Below, in pieces: positions 45,048 to 57,169 of a stretch of DNA of 64,000 nucleotides. Position 1 is the first letter of the stretch; every line of letters starts with the position of its first letter. Both the position numbers and the translations under genes were made by a program. This stretch comes from Phlegmacium glaucopus (lineage: Eukaryota > Basidiomycota > Agaricomycetes > Agaricales > Cortinariaceae): NCBI GenBank assembly GCA_015039465.1, contig MU130378.1:810570-874569 (forward strand). Reading direction: 5' to 3'. Under the pieces are notes generated by a model, which ran no database searches, was not told the origin of the DNA, and was given only the letters and a program-made list of their open reading frames with translations.

Positions 45048-45635
45048 TTAGTGGAGATAAGGAATCGTAGCCACCAAATGCAGCAGTCTTGCAATAGTTA
45101 ACATGATGGGTCGAAGGACATCTGTGACCTTCGCAAGGACGATTAGAATTCTCAAGAGCGTGTCCATCACCTGTAAAAAATTGTGTTCACAACAGGATAT
45201 AGATAATAAAAATAAAGTGAACGGACCAGCGGTCTTGCCGGAGCACATTCACAGACATTCACGCCCATCCAAAAATAGGAGAGATTACTCATAGCTGCTG
45301 CAAATATATTTGGAACCTAGCAATATATATATTGACAAAATATGACCGACCAGAATAGCCAGCGCAACTCCGAGGAGGGTACTGCATAAATAACGTTCAA
45401 AGCTGAATTTAGAACATTTTAAAATAAAACAACGTCATTAAAGGTCGACACGGCACCAACGAGACACCCATTGTGAGAGAAAGTTCACAAGACCAGCGAC
45501 AAGATGTACATTGAGGTTTTCCAACCAATCTATCGCAGGTATTTTATACCATAGTCTGATACAAAAGTTTGCAAAGGCACCGACCTCGTAAGCGATCCAA
45601 AAGCCCAAGTCGTAGGGTGCGGAGGTCAGCTCCAT
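45048..45635 (-). CDS. Possible small membrane protein (doubtful)
   Basis: Three hydrophobic segments on the minus strand might be exons of one gene. The first is 45635 to about 45450 with ATG and MELTSAPYDLGFWIAYEVGA, then AIDWLENLNVHLVAGLVNFL. A middle stretch reads TLLGVALAILVGHILSIYIL. A last exon opens after a clear TTACAG acceptor with VMDTLLRILIVLAKVTDVLR and ends ATIPYLH-TAA. The last acceptor looks good, but the first donor is weak and I cannot settle the join. No family recognised. Confidence 0.3.
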
Positions 45636-46147
45636 GACCTAGGCAAGCCCTGAACATAAATCCTCCAGACCGGTGGCTGTCGGTCCTTTTCATTGCAACA
45701 CCAAACAGCTTGATACGAGGGAGAGTAAAGGACTAGAGAGCCAAGGCCCTTTAAGTCAAGTGGAGAAGAGAAAATAGCTACTAGCCAGTCGAAATCAGGC
45801 CGCCCACCCGACTAGGTTCCGTTCAGTTATTTCAACCTTCGAGTTACAACCTGCGAAATTAGATATCTACGAAAAGAATTTTTTGATACTGAAGATTGGC
45901 CGTTGGTCAGGATTTAACAAGTTGAAATATCATTCTGAGATGTTTGCCAATAATGTGGGTATACTAAGCAACTTGGAATATTCGACCTGAATAGTCAGCG
46001 TGCATCAGCATAGGATAGACAAATTTAGGCAGAAAACTTGCCTGGGGATATATACACGGCAAATTCGTAGAAATCGAGGGCCATTAGGAAAGCAAAGACA
46101 AAGCAAAGAGCAATTTCAAGGTATACCACAACTCATTGTGGGTTGAT
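45636..46147. other. Intergenic region
   Basis: About 510 bp between the doubtful membrane gene and the SRA-domain gene. AT-rich, with no supported feature. Confidence 0.4.
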
Positions 46148-47836
46148 CTACATGTTATCACCTGTACCTTCCTCGTCCGTATCCTCCTGTTTCATATCTG
46201 ACTCGTCCTGAACAGCGTCCTCGTCCTCGTCCGTTTCCTCTTGTTTCATATCTGAGTCGTCCTGAACAGCGTCCTCGTCCTCGTCCGTTTCCTCCCGTTT
46301 CATATTTGGGCCGTCCTGAACAGCGTCATCGTCAGAACTAGTCCCTTGGACAGGAAGAGCGGGTTGACCGGGGAGGCGCTGATTGTCTCGATAAGCTTCA
46401 TAGAGTTGGAGAGTGAAAGATGCTCACTTTGAATGCAAATTTACACACGAGATAACCTTTCGGGTTCAGACCCTTCTCTAACCAGGCCTACATGTTGTTC
46501 AGTATACGCAGTAAAAAGAGAACCATGACACATACTTTTTCCACTCTGTAGAGGCCATCATAACGGTAGCTTTGTTTTATGAGTAAGCGAAATATAACTG
46601 TCGTAATAAACGTTTTAGTATATTCACCCTTCATATGGCGCATATCGAGATTTCAGCTTAAAACCCCTAATGACTCGTACGGGACGCTTGGTCTCGGAAG
46701 ATCGCTGGGATACCGTGAGTTTTATCGAAGAGGCGGGGAGTATATAAGGATATTGACTGACCTGTAACATCCTATTGAACTACAGGTTATGGGTTCTTGT
46801 CAACAAGGTCCGAAGAAACTAGGGGCCAAATTTTGACATACTCTTACAAAAGTTTGGTCTGAGCTTTGCGGTGCTGTGCGCAGCTGGAAGTAAGTTCCGT
46901 GAATAACTGCGACCCATGGCAGCAGAATGAAGCTCAACATTTTTAGGCGCATTTTTGGTGCCTCTAAGGTCCCGTCCACCTAGCAACAACAGTAAAATAT
47001 AAGTATAAATGATTTCTGGTAAGCAACGTACCTGAGCCAGTATAAGTACTGAAAACAAGTGCGGGGAGTTAGAAACCGAACGAGCGGTACATTTAAAAAC
47101 TCACAAAGCATATCCAAGGTCTATATCGTCCTCATACCCGCCACTAATCACAACACTGTACGCACCCTGAGGTCCACCAGATATACCTCCAACCCATGGA
47201 CTTGCGACAGAAATCAGTATCGCATCGTACACTAGATTTTAAGCAGTGCATACGCGTGAATAGAGTCAGCACTGCAGCCCGCCCTGGTTTCCCACCAAGT
47301 GCCAACTTCAATTCCAGGAATAGATCCAAATGTCTTGCTATAAATGGGTTCTGGGTGTCAATAATGGAGTAATGACGAAGAAAAAGAAAAGACTGACGGA
47401 TCGTGTCTACGCTTTCCAGTTTGACGACCTAGCGGTCCTGAATTTTCTGAGGTCTTGACACCGCTGGAAATGGATACGGGAACAGGAGAGTCTGTTACTA
47501 CTTCCTTCTGGTAATCCACTGTCTTTCCCACATTTCGTACACTTCGTCGGAGACTGGACCCTGACGTGGAGTCCGAATCGACGCGCTGCGCTTTAGTAGG
47601 TGGCTTGTTATCTTCATCGTCTGCTGATGTCTCCGGTAAATGGCGTTTCTTGATTGCGGGCCTCTTCTTCATCCGTGTTTCCTTGGGTTCTAGCATAGGT
47701 TTATCAAGTCCCAAAGAAATTAAAAGCTCTTTGTTCTATTACTGACTGGTCAGAATAGATGGTTTAATGTTGACTAAGGTTCAACGGATACCTTTCGCAT
47801 GTTCTCTTCCCGCTTTTTCTGATATTCGGACACCAT
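46148..47836 (-). CDS. SRA/YDG-domain protein (methylated-DNA reader type)
   Basis: Start ATG 47836 gives MVSEYQKKREENMRK, spliced to NKELLISLGLDKPMLEP and a basic, Ser-rich segment. The SRA domain then runs across many short exons: TFGSIPGIEVGTWWETR, APWVGGISGGPQGAYSVVIS, GGYEDDIDLGYAFTYTGSGG, RDLRGTKN, LRTAPQSSDQTF, RSSETKRPVRVIRGFKLKSR, YAPYEGYRYDGLYRVEKAWL and KGYLVCKFAFK. This is the full fold that flips 5-methylcytosine out of DNA in UHRF1 and SUVH proteins. No RING, PHD, Tudor or SET domain is present. The C-terminus is three tandem 18-residue acidic repeats. It is likely nuclear and linked to DNA methylation or base-modification control; that role is inferred from the family. Confidence 0.88.
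46171..46332 (-). repeat. Three tandem 54-bp repeats in the SRA-protein tail
   Basis: Copies at 46171-46224, 46225-46278 and 46279-46332, in frame. They encode DAVQDDSDMKQEETDEDE and two variants (18 residues each). Each carries M-K-[QR]-E followed by acidic residues, which looks like a negatively charged SUMO-attachment motif. The high identity of the copies suggests recent expansion. Confidence 0.85.
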
Positions 47837-48140
47837 CCTGCCAACTTAGAAAAAAAAAGAAAACCAGAATAGCGTGTTGATTCTGACGGTTTGAAATGAC
47901 ATGTCACATTGACAAGGAATGATTGTCATGTGACCGCGATTTGCTTGGCATAGGACTTACGTTATTAATCTGAGTAAGCGACCAGTGTATGTGTACTCAA
48001 GAATCTTCAAGAATCAACCCATAATTTATTGGTAAAATCCATTGTTCCATGTACATAGTCCGTGAGACTAGTAGTTCCGCGTAGTTCCGGTACTGCCATC
48101 GTTGTGGGTATCTATAGCGGCTGTCGGAAGGCAATATCAT
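47837..48140. other. Intergenic region
   Basis: About 300 bp between the SRA-domain gene and SEC9. Two inverted E-box-like half sites are visible near 47900-47935 (ATGACATGTCACAT and GTCATGTGAC). No ORF is supported. Confidence 0.4.
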
Positions 48141-49296
48141 TTATTTAATCTTCTTGAGCTGTGCAGAGGAAAAACATTAGACGGATATTGATTTTGATGT
48201 TGTGATAGAACGTACACGGTCGGTGTTCACTCTGAGCTTGTCGTCGAGCCGGTCAGTCTTCCCAGCAATATTGTCTATCCACTGATTTTGATGGTCAAGC
48301 TCGTTACCCATTGCCATTCCAAGCGCCTTGAGACGATTGGCTGCCTCGCTGATTTCGTCCAAATTATCGTCCATTTCGTCTTCCAATTCATCATCGGATG
48401 CATTGCCTTCAAATTGGTATCGTTTACGTTGCTCTTTTCCAGCTGATAGCTGTTCTGCCGTCTTCATACGGCGGCCACCAAGAAGTTCGTCTGAATTATC
48501 ACTACGCCCATAGGTTGTCGCTTGTCCAAGGCGATCGTGCGTCTCACGAAGGCCCAGCATCACCTTTTCTCGTTCCTCCCTCTCTTCGTCGTACCTAGCT
48601 AGCATTTTGGCCTCCTGAGCTGCACGTTTGGCATCCTTATTAAATGTAATGACGGGTCGGAATATGGATCGATTCAACTGTTTCAGTTCATCAGTCTTGT
48701 CCGCAGCCCGCTGGGAATGACCTTTGGAAATGTCGAGATAGCGCTCGGTGTTCGCCAGCTTCTCTAGATTACAAAATCAAACGAAGAACTACGGAATGAA
48801 GTGATAACTCACCTGACTGATCACCAAGTCGTGTTAGAGTGTTTCGGCCCGTCTCTTCAGCCTCACGAGCCAAACGAAGTGCATTTCTAGTAGAATTGAC
48901 ACTTTCTTGTTTCACGAAACGTGTCTGTTGCTTGATTCCTTCAACATCATCTTCATTCTCTTCGCCGTCTGCAGGCTCTTTGCCCATGCTGGGCCCATCG
49001 AAAAACCTGCCTGAACCGGTTTTCGCCGCATTATAACCAGAAAACAGTTCGTTTCTATCCTTGTCCAGTTCAGCTGTACCGCGTGAGTAAACGTCGCCGG
49101 CACCCTTGTTTCTATTATATCTATTCGCTAGTAGATCGGAGCTGTAGTTGTTCGATGTAGCATTATAAGGGTCGCCATCTCGACTGGCAACATAAGTGTT
49201 CGAAGATGAGCGAGCACTGATTGCACCCGATGGATTTGATACCGGCGCCTGAACAGGTGGAATACGAGTATCGGGTTTCTTTTTGAAGAGAGGCAT
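48141..49296 (-). CDS. SEC9: SNAP-25-family t-SNARE (Sec9)
   Basis: Plasma-membrane Q-SNARE that supplies two helices (Qb and Qc) for exocytic vesicle fusion. Start ATG 49296 reads MPLFKKKPDTRIPPVQ; an upstream in-frame GTG is not used. A disordered N-terminus precedes the Qb helix (VKQESVNSTRNALRLAREAE, LTRLGDQSEKLANTERYLDI). The linker lacks a Cys cluster, so membrane contact is not by palmitoylation. The Qc helix has ISEAANRLKALGMAMGNELD and HQNQWIDNIAGKTDRLDDKL with the central Gln. An intron after NTDR (donor at 48215) leads to an 18-nt last exon LKKIK-TAA. Reading through the donor would give an unrelated tail, so the spliced end is preferred. Confidence 0.9.
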
Positions 49297-49540
49297 GTTC
49301 GGTGATGTTCGATGATGGTTCACTTTAAGGAGTTTTCAACATGTGAAGGTGAACAGTTTATATATCACCGTTGCACGTGGCATAGCTTGTGTACATAGCC
49401 TCAAAGCTCAGTTATACATGTATAATTAGCAATGTCATAAGTACCCGCCGCAGACCACCAGACCGAGTATCCGTGATAGATGGCAATACACATTGTCATA
49501 CAAATTTATACGCAGATCGAAGGATGTGAGGTGTGACTAA

Positions 49541-51952
49541 TTAAGTCTTTCTCATTTTGTCTTTGGTGGCCTTTTTCCCGACAACAGTGACACCTTTCCC
49601 ATGTTTGACTACACTTTTAAGGGCCGCTTCCTTTTGTCGTTTCACAGATCCAAGACCTGTCGCTTTCGCATATTTATCGACGCTTTTGTCCAGCACATTC
49701 CGTTGTCGTTGTCTGGCCTTTCGTTCTCTTGTCCGCAATGCTCGCTTTTCAACCGGGGTTAGTTCACTTCGGGCACGTTGCAAAGAAGATGAAGTCGCAA
49801 ATATCTCCTCTGGTGCTAGCATAGTTGCGGTCGAGTTAGATGTGGGAAGGGCTGACTCTAAAGTAGCTGTTGCTACGTTGGCCATGGTGGATATTGTCGC
49901 TTTCGGCTGCAGAATAATCAATGAGTAAAATGTAAGGATTAGAAACAAGTAAGAAATAGCTACTTGTTTCGGCACAAAGTGAGCATTGCAAAGGGCATCA
50001 AGTTTTCCGCATATTTTTTCCCAAAGTTGGGAGATTTCGTCGTGCTCCTTCTTGAGCTTTCCATCGCGGTCATCGGATGAGACACCCGACTGGGCTGAAA
50101 CATAGTCATTTTCGTAAATCTGGGCAAGCGATTGTGTCGATTTCGAATCTTGAAGCTCGAAGAACTTCGAAGGTAGAAACGGTTTGTCGTCAAGTGGTCG
50201 CAGCCGAATGACATCATCAAACCGACCTTCCAAGATACGAGCCTTGATGATTTCTTCTAATGACTGGACGGCTTCTTCTGTAATAACAGGAACCGCTTTC
50301 ATGACACGATCAAATTCGAGATCCTCTTCCAACAGCGAATTTTGGGGTCTTTGTCTTGAACCAGCTTCTCCCATCAATACCCAGTCCTTTTTGGCGACGT
50401 TCTCGGATTCCAGTTCTACAATTTGATCTCGTAGTGTGGCCATCCGTCTCTCGTGCGTTGTGAGATCTTCACCTTGAAGTTAGTGTTCAGAGATGGAGAT
50501 GAATTTAAGGGCGCTTACCATCCTGAACCTCTTCCTCTTCTTCGGCAAACAGATCGTGCTTTAGACGTTCGATTGTTTGCCTACTACCAGGTTTGGGAAC
50601 CTCCTCATTTTCACTTTCATCATCACCTTCCTCTTCCTCCTCGACATCCTCCATTTCTTCATTCTCGTCATCGTCACTCAATCGCATCGCATCGACTTCG
50701 ACTTCAGCTCCATCCTCTTCAAGTAAACCATCATCCTCACTATCATCCTCACTGTCATCCTGGTATAGTGACTTATTCTTGCCCGTTGGTTTGAATTTCC
50801 TAACTCGAACCTGTTCAAGGAAACGGACTTGGTTTGCGCGAGATGTGCGCATTTTGGGTTTTGTTTTAGCAGCTGCCGGTGAAGGTGGGGTATATTGGAA
50901 AAAGTCTTTGTAGAAGAGGACTGTGATGACTGTGAGAAAGTATACAAGAGGTTGCGAGAACCGTGCAAATACCGTCTTGGTTGCCCTCTAGATCATCCTC
51001 ATCAAAGTTTTCAACCAGATCGACACGGGCGAATAAGTCAATATCCATGTCTTCATCGGATTCATCACCTTCAGCAAGCCGACCTTTTGAGGATGTCCTG
51101 GATTCTGCACGCTCTGTGTCTGCGTTGAATTCCGCCAAATTAAAGAAACCATCATCGAGTTCTGAAACGGCTGCGTTTCTATTTCTCTTTTTTTGAGGGA
51201 GGGGTTGGTTCGGTGAGCGGATGAGAGGCGTCTCAACTTCGTTGTCTCCGTCTTCATCCGAAGAAGGGTCGCGTAAAGATAAATAATTTTCTTCCCCTTC
51301 GTCATCCTCCAGGTCAGATCCTGAGCTTGACTGGCCACTAGAGCTCCCTGACTCTTCGCTCACGAGATCGTCCATGTCCATGCCCTCATCTCCCTCAAGG
51401 TCTTCTAAAGCCTTCAGCAGTCTTTTCTCATCTTCATCTTCGTCTTCGTCCTCGTCCTCATCCTCGGTATCTGCCTTTTGCTCCTCCTCTAATTCTCCTT
51501 CCAAGATGAAGTCAAGAACTCGACAGATAGTTTTTGTCCGAAGGTCCAGTTGTTCCCAAATCTGTTCTTCATCCATTCCATCAACATACAAAGATTTCAA
51601 AGGAGTGGAATCAAAGATATTCTTTCCCGGGAACTGTGGGTTAGGTTTCTCGGCTTCTGTGTTCGCTCTGGACCTGGTTTGAGGCGCCTGAGACCAAGAA
51701 AGAGAAGATAAAAGATCGACAACATGGAACTTAGAAGATGCTTCAGATTGTATTGCTGTAACAGAATATTTTAATGCATTTAATATAATTTGGAGGTCAG
51801 AGCTTACAGAGGTCGAACGCATATTTAGCAGCATTCAAGGCAGTTGCCTGAAGGTCTTGATTTCCTAATGCAAGGGTCTCAGGGAATTCTTCAAGCAGAT
51901 TAGAGAGGCTTTGGAACTCGAGGGGTAAAGGGACATCTGGGCTGCCGTCCAT
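49541..51952 (-). CDS. MPP10: U3 snoRNP protein MPP10
   Basis: Component of the small-subunit processome; it joins Imp3 and Imp4 to U3 snoRNA for 18S rRNA processing. The start exon at 51952 reads MDGSPDVPLPLEFQSLSNLL and splices into SIQSEASSKFHVVDLLSSLS. Long acidic stretches (runs of Glu/Asp from 51.5 to 50.5 kb) are typical of the family. The conserved C-half has VMKAVPVITEEAVQSLEEII, KARILEGRFDDVIRLRP, PFLPSKFFELQDSKSTQSLA, IYENDYVSAQ, KKEHDEISQLWEKICGKLDA and LCNAHFVPK. The basic end RTRERKARQRQRN precedes the stop at 49541. The large plus-strand open frames here are mirror images of the acidic repeats. Confidence 0.92.
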
Positions 51953-53030
51953 TCAAAAGAATGTGAAGAAAATAAATTTCTTCAGTTCCTACTAAGGGTT
52001 ATTTTGGTATGCTTGTCATTGGCTTCTAGGAAAGCGTTTGCGACTCCAAACTTTGGACTTGTTCTTTTTGAACAGAGGGTATACACTCCAATATGATGTT
52101 GTCCACAAGTTTATGCAAGAACTAGACGCGTGTTGAATTGTCAAATGCTTTGAGGCTTATTGAACCATATACAAGTTTAAACAACCAATATGCTTGGCAA
52201 GATTTGCATCCCAAAACAGCATCCCATGTCTCAGGTGATTCAGTGCCAACAATGTCAAATGTGCAGAAAATGATTGACTCCAATCTCCGTGGACGCTGGA
52301 ATACGAAGGATTACCCTATTTTTCTTCCAGTTATAAACTTCGGGGATGTCCATTACTCGGGTTTGTTATAGCAACCTGGTAACATAACCTTCTGATGTGT
52401 ATTTTCCGCTGTGGTCGATGATTTTGACATGACATTCGTTTCAGGCTGGTTTCAGACGGTGAATGGCTAAACAATTTTACGCCACTGTATGTAATGCCAG
52501 CCTATCAAGTTTGCGGACCTCCATCAGTGTCGCCGTGAACTTCTGGTTTCAAAATCCCTGCTTGCTTGAACTCTGGAGGAACATCTGCCTCCTTGCATCA
52601 TTCCTGTGTTCCAGGACACTAATTAAATTTCCAACTGTATTATGTAGTTTCTTCCTAAGGCAACGGCGATCTCAGATCAATCATGTACCTGACGCATGAT
52701 GATGGGTGACCCGCCAGTACTTATCCCAGACTTACCTCTGCAGCAATGCTGCTCTCCCGTATCAAAGTCGAGGGAAAATCCATGAAAATGGGTTCACCCT
52801 TGCGGATTCCGGCTCTTGAACGTGCAGGTGAGGAGTGTCAATGGGTTTGCATGTCAAACTCTTGGTTTATGCATTGCACAAAGGGTCCACCCAAATCTGG
52901 AATTCCGGATCGCGCGAAAATTTGGTTGGCAATACCTAGTGGGTTGGTTCCCTGTCAGCCCTACCTCAGGCTGGAGTCTACAACACAACTTCAAAGAATC
53001 TGTCTAGATAGGCACCTCCTCCCAGCTACA
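51953..53030. other. Gene-poor region upstream of the lyase gene
   Basis: About 1.1 kb. A few open stretches (52138-52371, 52746 onward) have no recognisable motif, and most start at non-ATG codons. The right part is probably the promoter and 5' untranslated region of the PL8 gene. Nothing else can be supported. Confidence 0.4.
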
Positions 53031-56000
53031 ATGTGGAGGGTTCTCCTTGTGTTTATCATCTACACTCTTTTTCAAACTCACATTCTTTTATTCTTACCCG
53101 TTGGTGCCAAATTCCAACAGCGCACTGTGGAGTTGACGTCTCTCATAAACTCCCAACTAAATTTAACTTTGAATCCATCCGTTAACGACGTCCCACCCGC
53201 TAACGCAAGCAGCTCGGCGGACGGTGCGCCATCTTCTGGGACCTCGACCGTGGCTCCTACCGCTCAGCCTACACAGACGATTGACCCCTCGATCGCTCAA
53301 GATATTGAGTCTATACGGACTAGAAGACTCAGCTCAATTATTGGAACCTTGTCCTCTCCCAGTCATATCTCTTCTTGGTAGGTAACCTCGAAATTGAGTG
53401 TTCAAAATACTAATCTGCAACAGGCTTTCTACCCTGGAGTCGAATGGAAAATGGCCAGACAATGAAGTCGATTATACAACAGGCTGTGCCGCCCGTCGTG
53501 CGAATTGGCCAGCTCAAACTCACTGGCAGCGTATTCGTGAGTTCAATGCTTTCTGTGGAGCAATCAGTCATCGTTGCTCATCATTCTGGAATGTAGTCGT
53601 AATGGCAGGCGCTTGGCATGGAGGTCTGAATGGCGCAGACGAATATGTAAAAGATCCGGCCTTGAGAACTGCCATTTCAAGTGCCATGGACTATTGGTTC
53701 GGTCGTGACTTCACCAACCCTGCGTGTTTGGATTCGGGGGGGACTCCTCAATGTCCATGCGCCAATACTGACAATTCCCTCTGGTAACCCACAACTTCCT
53801 TTGCAATATCAACATGACTTATGTACATTGGTTTTAGGAACACGAATTGGTTCTCTAACGTTAGTCTTCTTGGTTTTCAAGTAGCAACTTCAGCCATCTC
53901 ATCACCTCCTGTAGATTATTCTCATCCCGGAGCTCGTGAGCCAAACCTGCCTTCTTCTCAATGATACTCTAGCACCTGCACAACTGGATAAATGTATTGA
54001 CATGACCGGCCGTTCGTACGCCACCTTTAGTCGCACAGTTAATGGATTAGGCACTCTGACAGGAGCAAACACCTTGGACGTTGCGAAAATTGGGATTGAC
54101 CAAGCTCTTCTGACATCCAACATTTCACTACTTACTGACGCTTATCAACGAGTTCATTCAGAACTTCAAATCAAAAATGGAAATAAAGTTGACGGTATCA
54201 GAGCAGATGGGTCATTCGGTTTGTGCAGTATTCCAAAAAATCCATTTATTACAAACGTTTAACAAAGATTTTTTCAGGACAACATGCTGGAATTTTGTAC
54301 AACGGGAATTATGGTGTGTACTTTGTGCTAATGATAAAAATATCGTTGACGTCAATTGCTGTGAAGGGAAGGACTAGTATGTCTACTTGGCCATTATACT
54401 ACTCCTATTTGATCCTGTCTTGACCAGCGCCAACGATGTACTCGACCTTGAAGTAGAGGGTGGCGGAACAATGTTTGCTGCAGGATCAGACTCACAAAAC
54501 GCGTTTGCCACCTTATTTGAAGGGAACCGATGGATGATCTTCCGTAATACGCTGACGGGAGTCTTGCATTGGGACTTTGTCAGTTTTCTATGTTATTCCT
54601 CCCATCGAGCGTTCAGTGGTTGATTTTTTGTCGAACTAGTCTGTCCTTGGAAGATTCATCAGTTTTCCTGTCATTGACGCACAGTACGCTTTTTTATACT
54701 CCTACTTTTCGAGCGATTATTCATACATAACTGAAGAGCAACTGAGAGTATAAAAATCAACCTTACGGAAGTTCTTGATCTTGGTCAACAGTGGTCGTCA
54801 GATGCCCTGATCGATTTTGCAAATGATCTTTCCGAAAATACCACCCATGCAAATTCCGGCAACTTGATAGGAAATCGCATGTTTTATGCAAATGACTATA
54901 TGGTATGTGAGCTTCATACAACGAAAGAGGCTGAGAATATTTATGATTTCTTACAAGGTTCATCGAGGTCGTAACTATGTTTCGACGCTCAAGATGTACT
55001 CAAGCAGGACGCGAAATACCGAATGTACCAATTCTCAGAATGTAAGCCTTGTAATTTCATAGCCTTGACAGAAACTGATGCTGAATTTTTCGGTAGCCCA
55101 AGGGTTTCCATCTATCCGATGGTGTTCTTCATACCTATCTTCGAGGAAACGAATACGAAGATATCGCTGCTTCTTGGGATTGGGATCTCATCCCTGGAAT
55201 TACCGTTGACTACGGCGCAACTGCTTTAGCCTGTAATACAACAGGACAAACTGGCCGCGAAGCTTTTGTCGGAGGTGTATCTGATGGTAAAATCGGCATA
55301 GCTGCTATGCGTTACACGAACCCTCTTAATGGGTTTTTGCATTGGCAGAAGACATGGTTTTTCCTTGAGGGCGATGTGCAACATACTATGATTTCCGCCC
55401 TTAATTCCGCGACCAGCGCTCCCGTCTACTCTGTTCTTGATCAACGACTGCATAATGGACCAGTAATCGTAGATGGAGCAGAGACGCTGTCGACAGAGAA
55501 TGCTCCAGTCCAGAGTTTATGGCACGGCGATGTTGGCTATATCTTCCCGGATTGGAATGATTCGGCTGTTTTATCAGTAGACGTCGATGAGAAGAATGGT
55601 TCATGGTCTGCTATCGGAACATCCTCTCAGCCTCCTGCAACCGTTGATTTATTCACCGCTCGTATTGAACACAAGTCTATCTCTACACCACTTTCCTACA
55701 CCACTTTCCCCGGTACTAGTTATGCTACCTTCCTGGATAAGAGCAACAGATTGCGTCTTCAGTTCGTTCACAATGACGAGAATATTTCTGCCGTCTTTGA
55801 CGAGGGGAACAAGATTGCAATGGTCATTTTCTGGGACACGGCAGGTGGATCAGTGACCTTCAATCCAGCCCCTCTCTTTGCATCGATTACGATCGTCGCG
55901 GACGGGAACATCGCCTTGATTTATAGGCTTGAAACGGGGGAAGTGACGGTGTCCGACCCCTCTCAATCGCTTACCACAACTCAGGTCACACTTACGCTAG

Positions 56001-56110
56001 GACTAGGAAGAAAGCCACCGCAATGGGGGACGGGACTTACAAAGTCCCTGATCTTTGACCATCCTTCTGGAGGGCTAGCAGGTAGCAGCATATCTCAAAC
56101 CGTTAGTTGA
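53031..56110 (+). CDS. Polysaccharide lyase family 8 (hyaluronate/chondroitin-lyase fold)
   Basis: Large extracellular lyase of the PL8 fold, cutting uronic-acid polymers by beta-elimination. The start exon (ATG 53031) gives a hydrophobic signal or anchor (WRVLLVFIIYTLFQTHILLF). The helical domain has DIESIRTRRLSSIIGTL, WQRIREFNAFCGAI and NGADEYVKDPALRTAISSAM, then NTNWFSNV. The catalytic region reads GANTLDVAKIGIDQALLTSN, RADGSFGQHAGILYNGNYG (the His and Tyr of the active site) and AGSDSQNAFATLFEGNRWMI. RNTLTGVLHWD, GNRMFYANDYM, AWDWDLIPGITVDYGATAL-like blocks and HWQKTWFFLEGDVQHTMIS follow, with a C-terminal beta-sandwich ending at TGA 56110. About thirteen introns. Substrate is not certain for fungal members. 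The exact start could differ. Confidence 0.87.
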
Positions 56111-56228
56111 TGATATCTCGGAGCATCACGAACGATTTTATAGATATATATCCTCTTATTTTTCTTGAATGATATCACAATGTAGGAAGAATATCATTGT
56201 AGAGGAGACATGACAGTCTACTATAGAC

Positions 56229-57169
56229 TTAGAATACAGCTGCTTCACCATACGTTTCTTGTTGATAAGCAGGCTCTGGAGCAGCAACTGGGGCAGCAAC
56301 TGGCACGACGACAGGATCACGTTGTTCTGAAGAAGGCTCCAAAACGACTTTGTCAATGGGAGGTTCCAATATATGTACGGAATCGGGCAGGGGTTTGCGT
56401 GGTCCAAGTTGACCCTCTGGATCGTAACCTTTCATGCTGTTTAGAATTAATAGGTCAGTTTCTACAGATGAGATAGTGGCTATCTTTCTTACATTTTCAC
56501 TTTGATTCCGAGGACACCTTGACGCAGCAGGACGTGACGAACGGCGTAGTCGACGAAGTCTCGAACAGGTTGACCGGAGTGGATCATGAATCCATCTGTA
56601 AATTTCATGGATTTGGCACGAGCAGCGCGAAGCTTTCCAGAAACGACAACTTCGCAACCCTTGGCACCGGATTCCATAACAAATCGGAGAACACCATAAC
56701 ATGCACTTTACAATTGAATGTCAGTAAAGAGGATTGGACAAACTCCTTCAAAAACATACCGACGAACGGCAAGTCCACCAAGAAGTTTATATCTCAAACT
56801 TTCACATTGAGCGACAGCGGAAAGACCACGGTGTTGGACTTTCTCAGCGTAAAGTTCCAGAGAATTTTCAGGGAATTTGAAACGTTTTTGTACAAGAGCA
56901 GTAAGCTCGCGAACACGGCGACCTTTTTCACCAAGAACTTCTTGGGTGTGGGTTGCACGAATGATGATCTAATAAAGATTGCGGATGTTTAATTGAAGCC
57001 AGATCAATGGGGTTGTATTTTGAGATACCTCAGTGCGGGCGTGAGTTACACGGACATCGCAACCAGAGTAGCCCTCCTCAGCGAGTTCGCGGGTGAAGAA
57101 TTCATTGAGTTCGGCGCGGAAAACACCATCAGCTACGAACTTTCTCTTTTTACTGATTTGAGACGACAT
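56229..57169 (-). CDS. RPS3: 40S ribosomal protein uS3
   Basis: Small-subunit protein at the mRNA entry channel. The start at 57169 reads [20 protein letters not shown], then [20 protein letters not shown] and, after a short intron, the KH-domain core [60 protein letters not shown] and [20 protein letters not shown] follow, and then [20 protein letters not shown]. The tail is [18 protein letters not shown] with a Pro/Val-rich end ([15 protein letters not shown]) and the stop at 56229. Full length and typical of uS3. The promoter holds GCCACGTGAC 172 bp upstream. Confidence 0.95.

Noticed and set aside
50593..51682. Ser-rich plus-strand open frames opposite MPP10
   Set aside because: They are the complement of Glu/Asp codon runs of the real gene and have no independent motif.
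52138..52699. Plus-strand open stretches as a separate gene before the PL8 lyase
   Set aside because: They have no conserved motif and cannot be joined by good splice sites.
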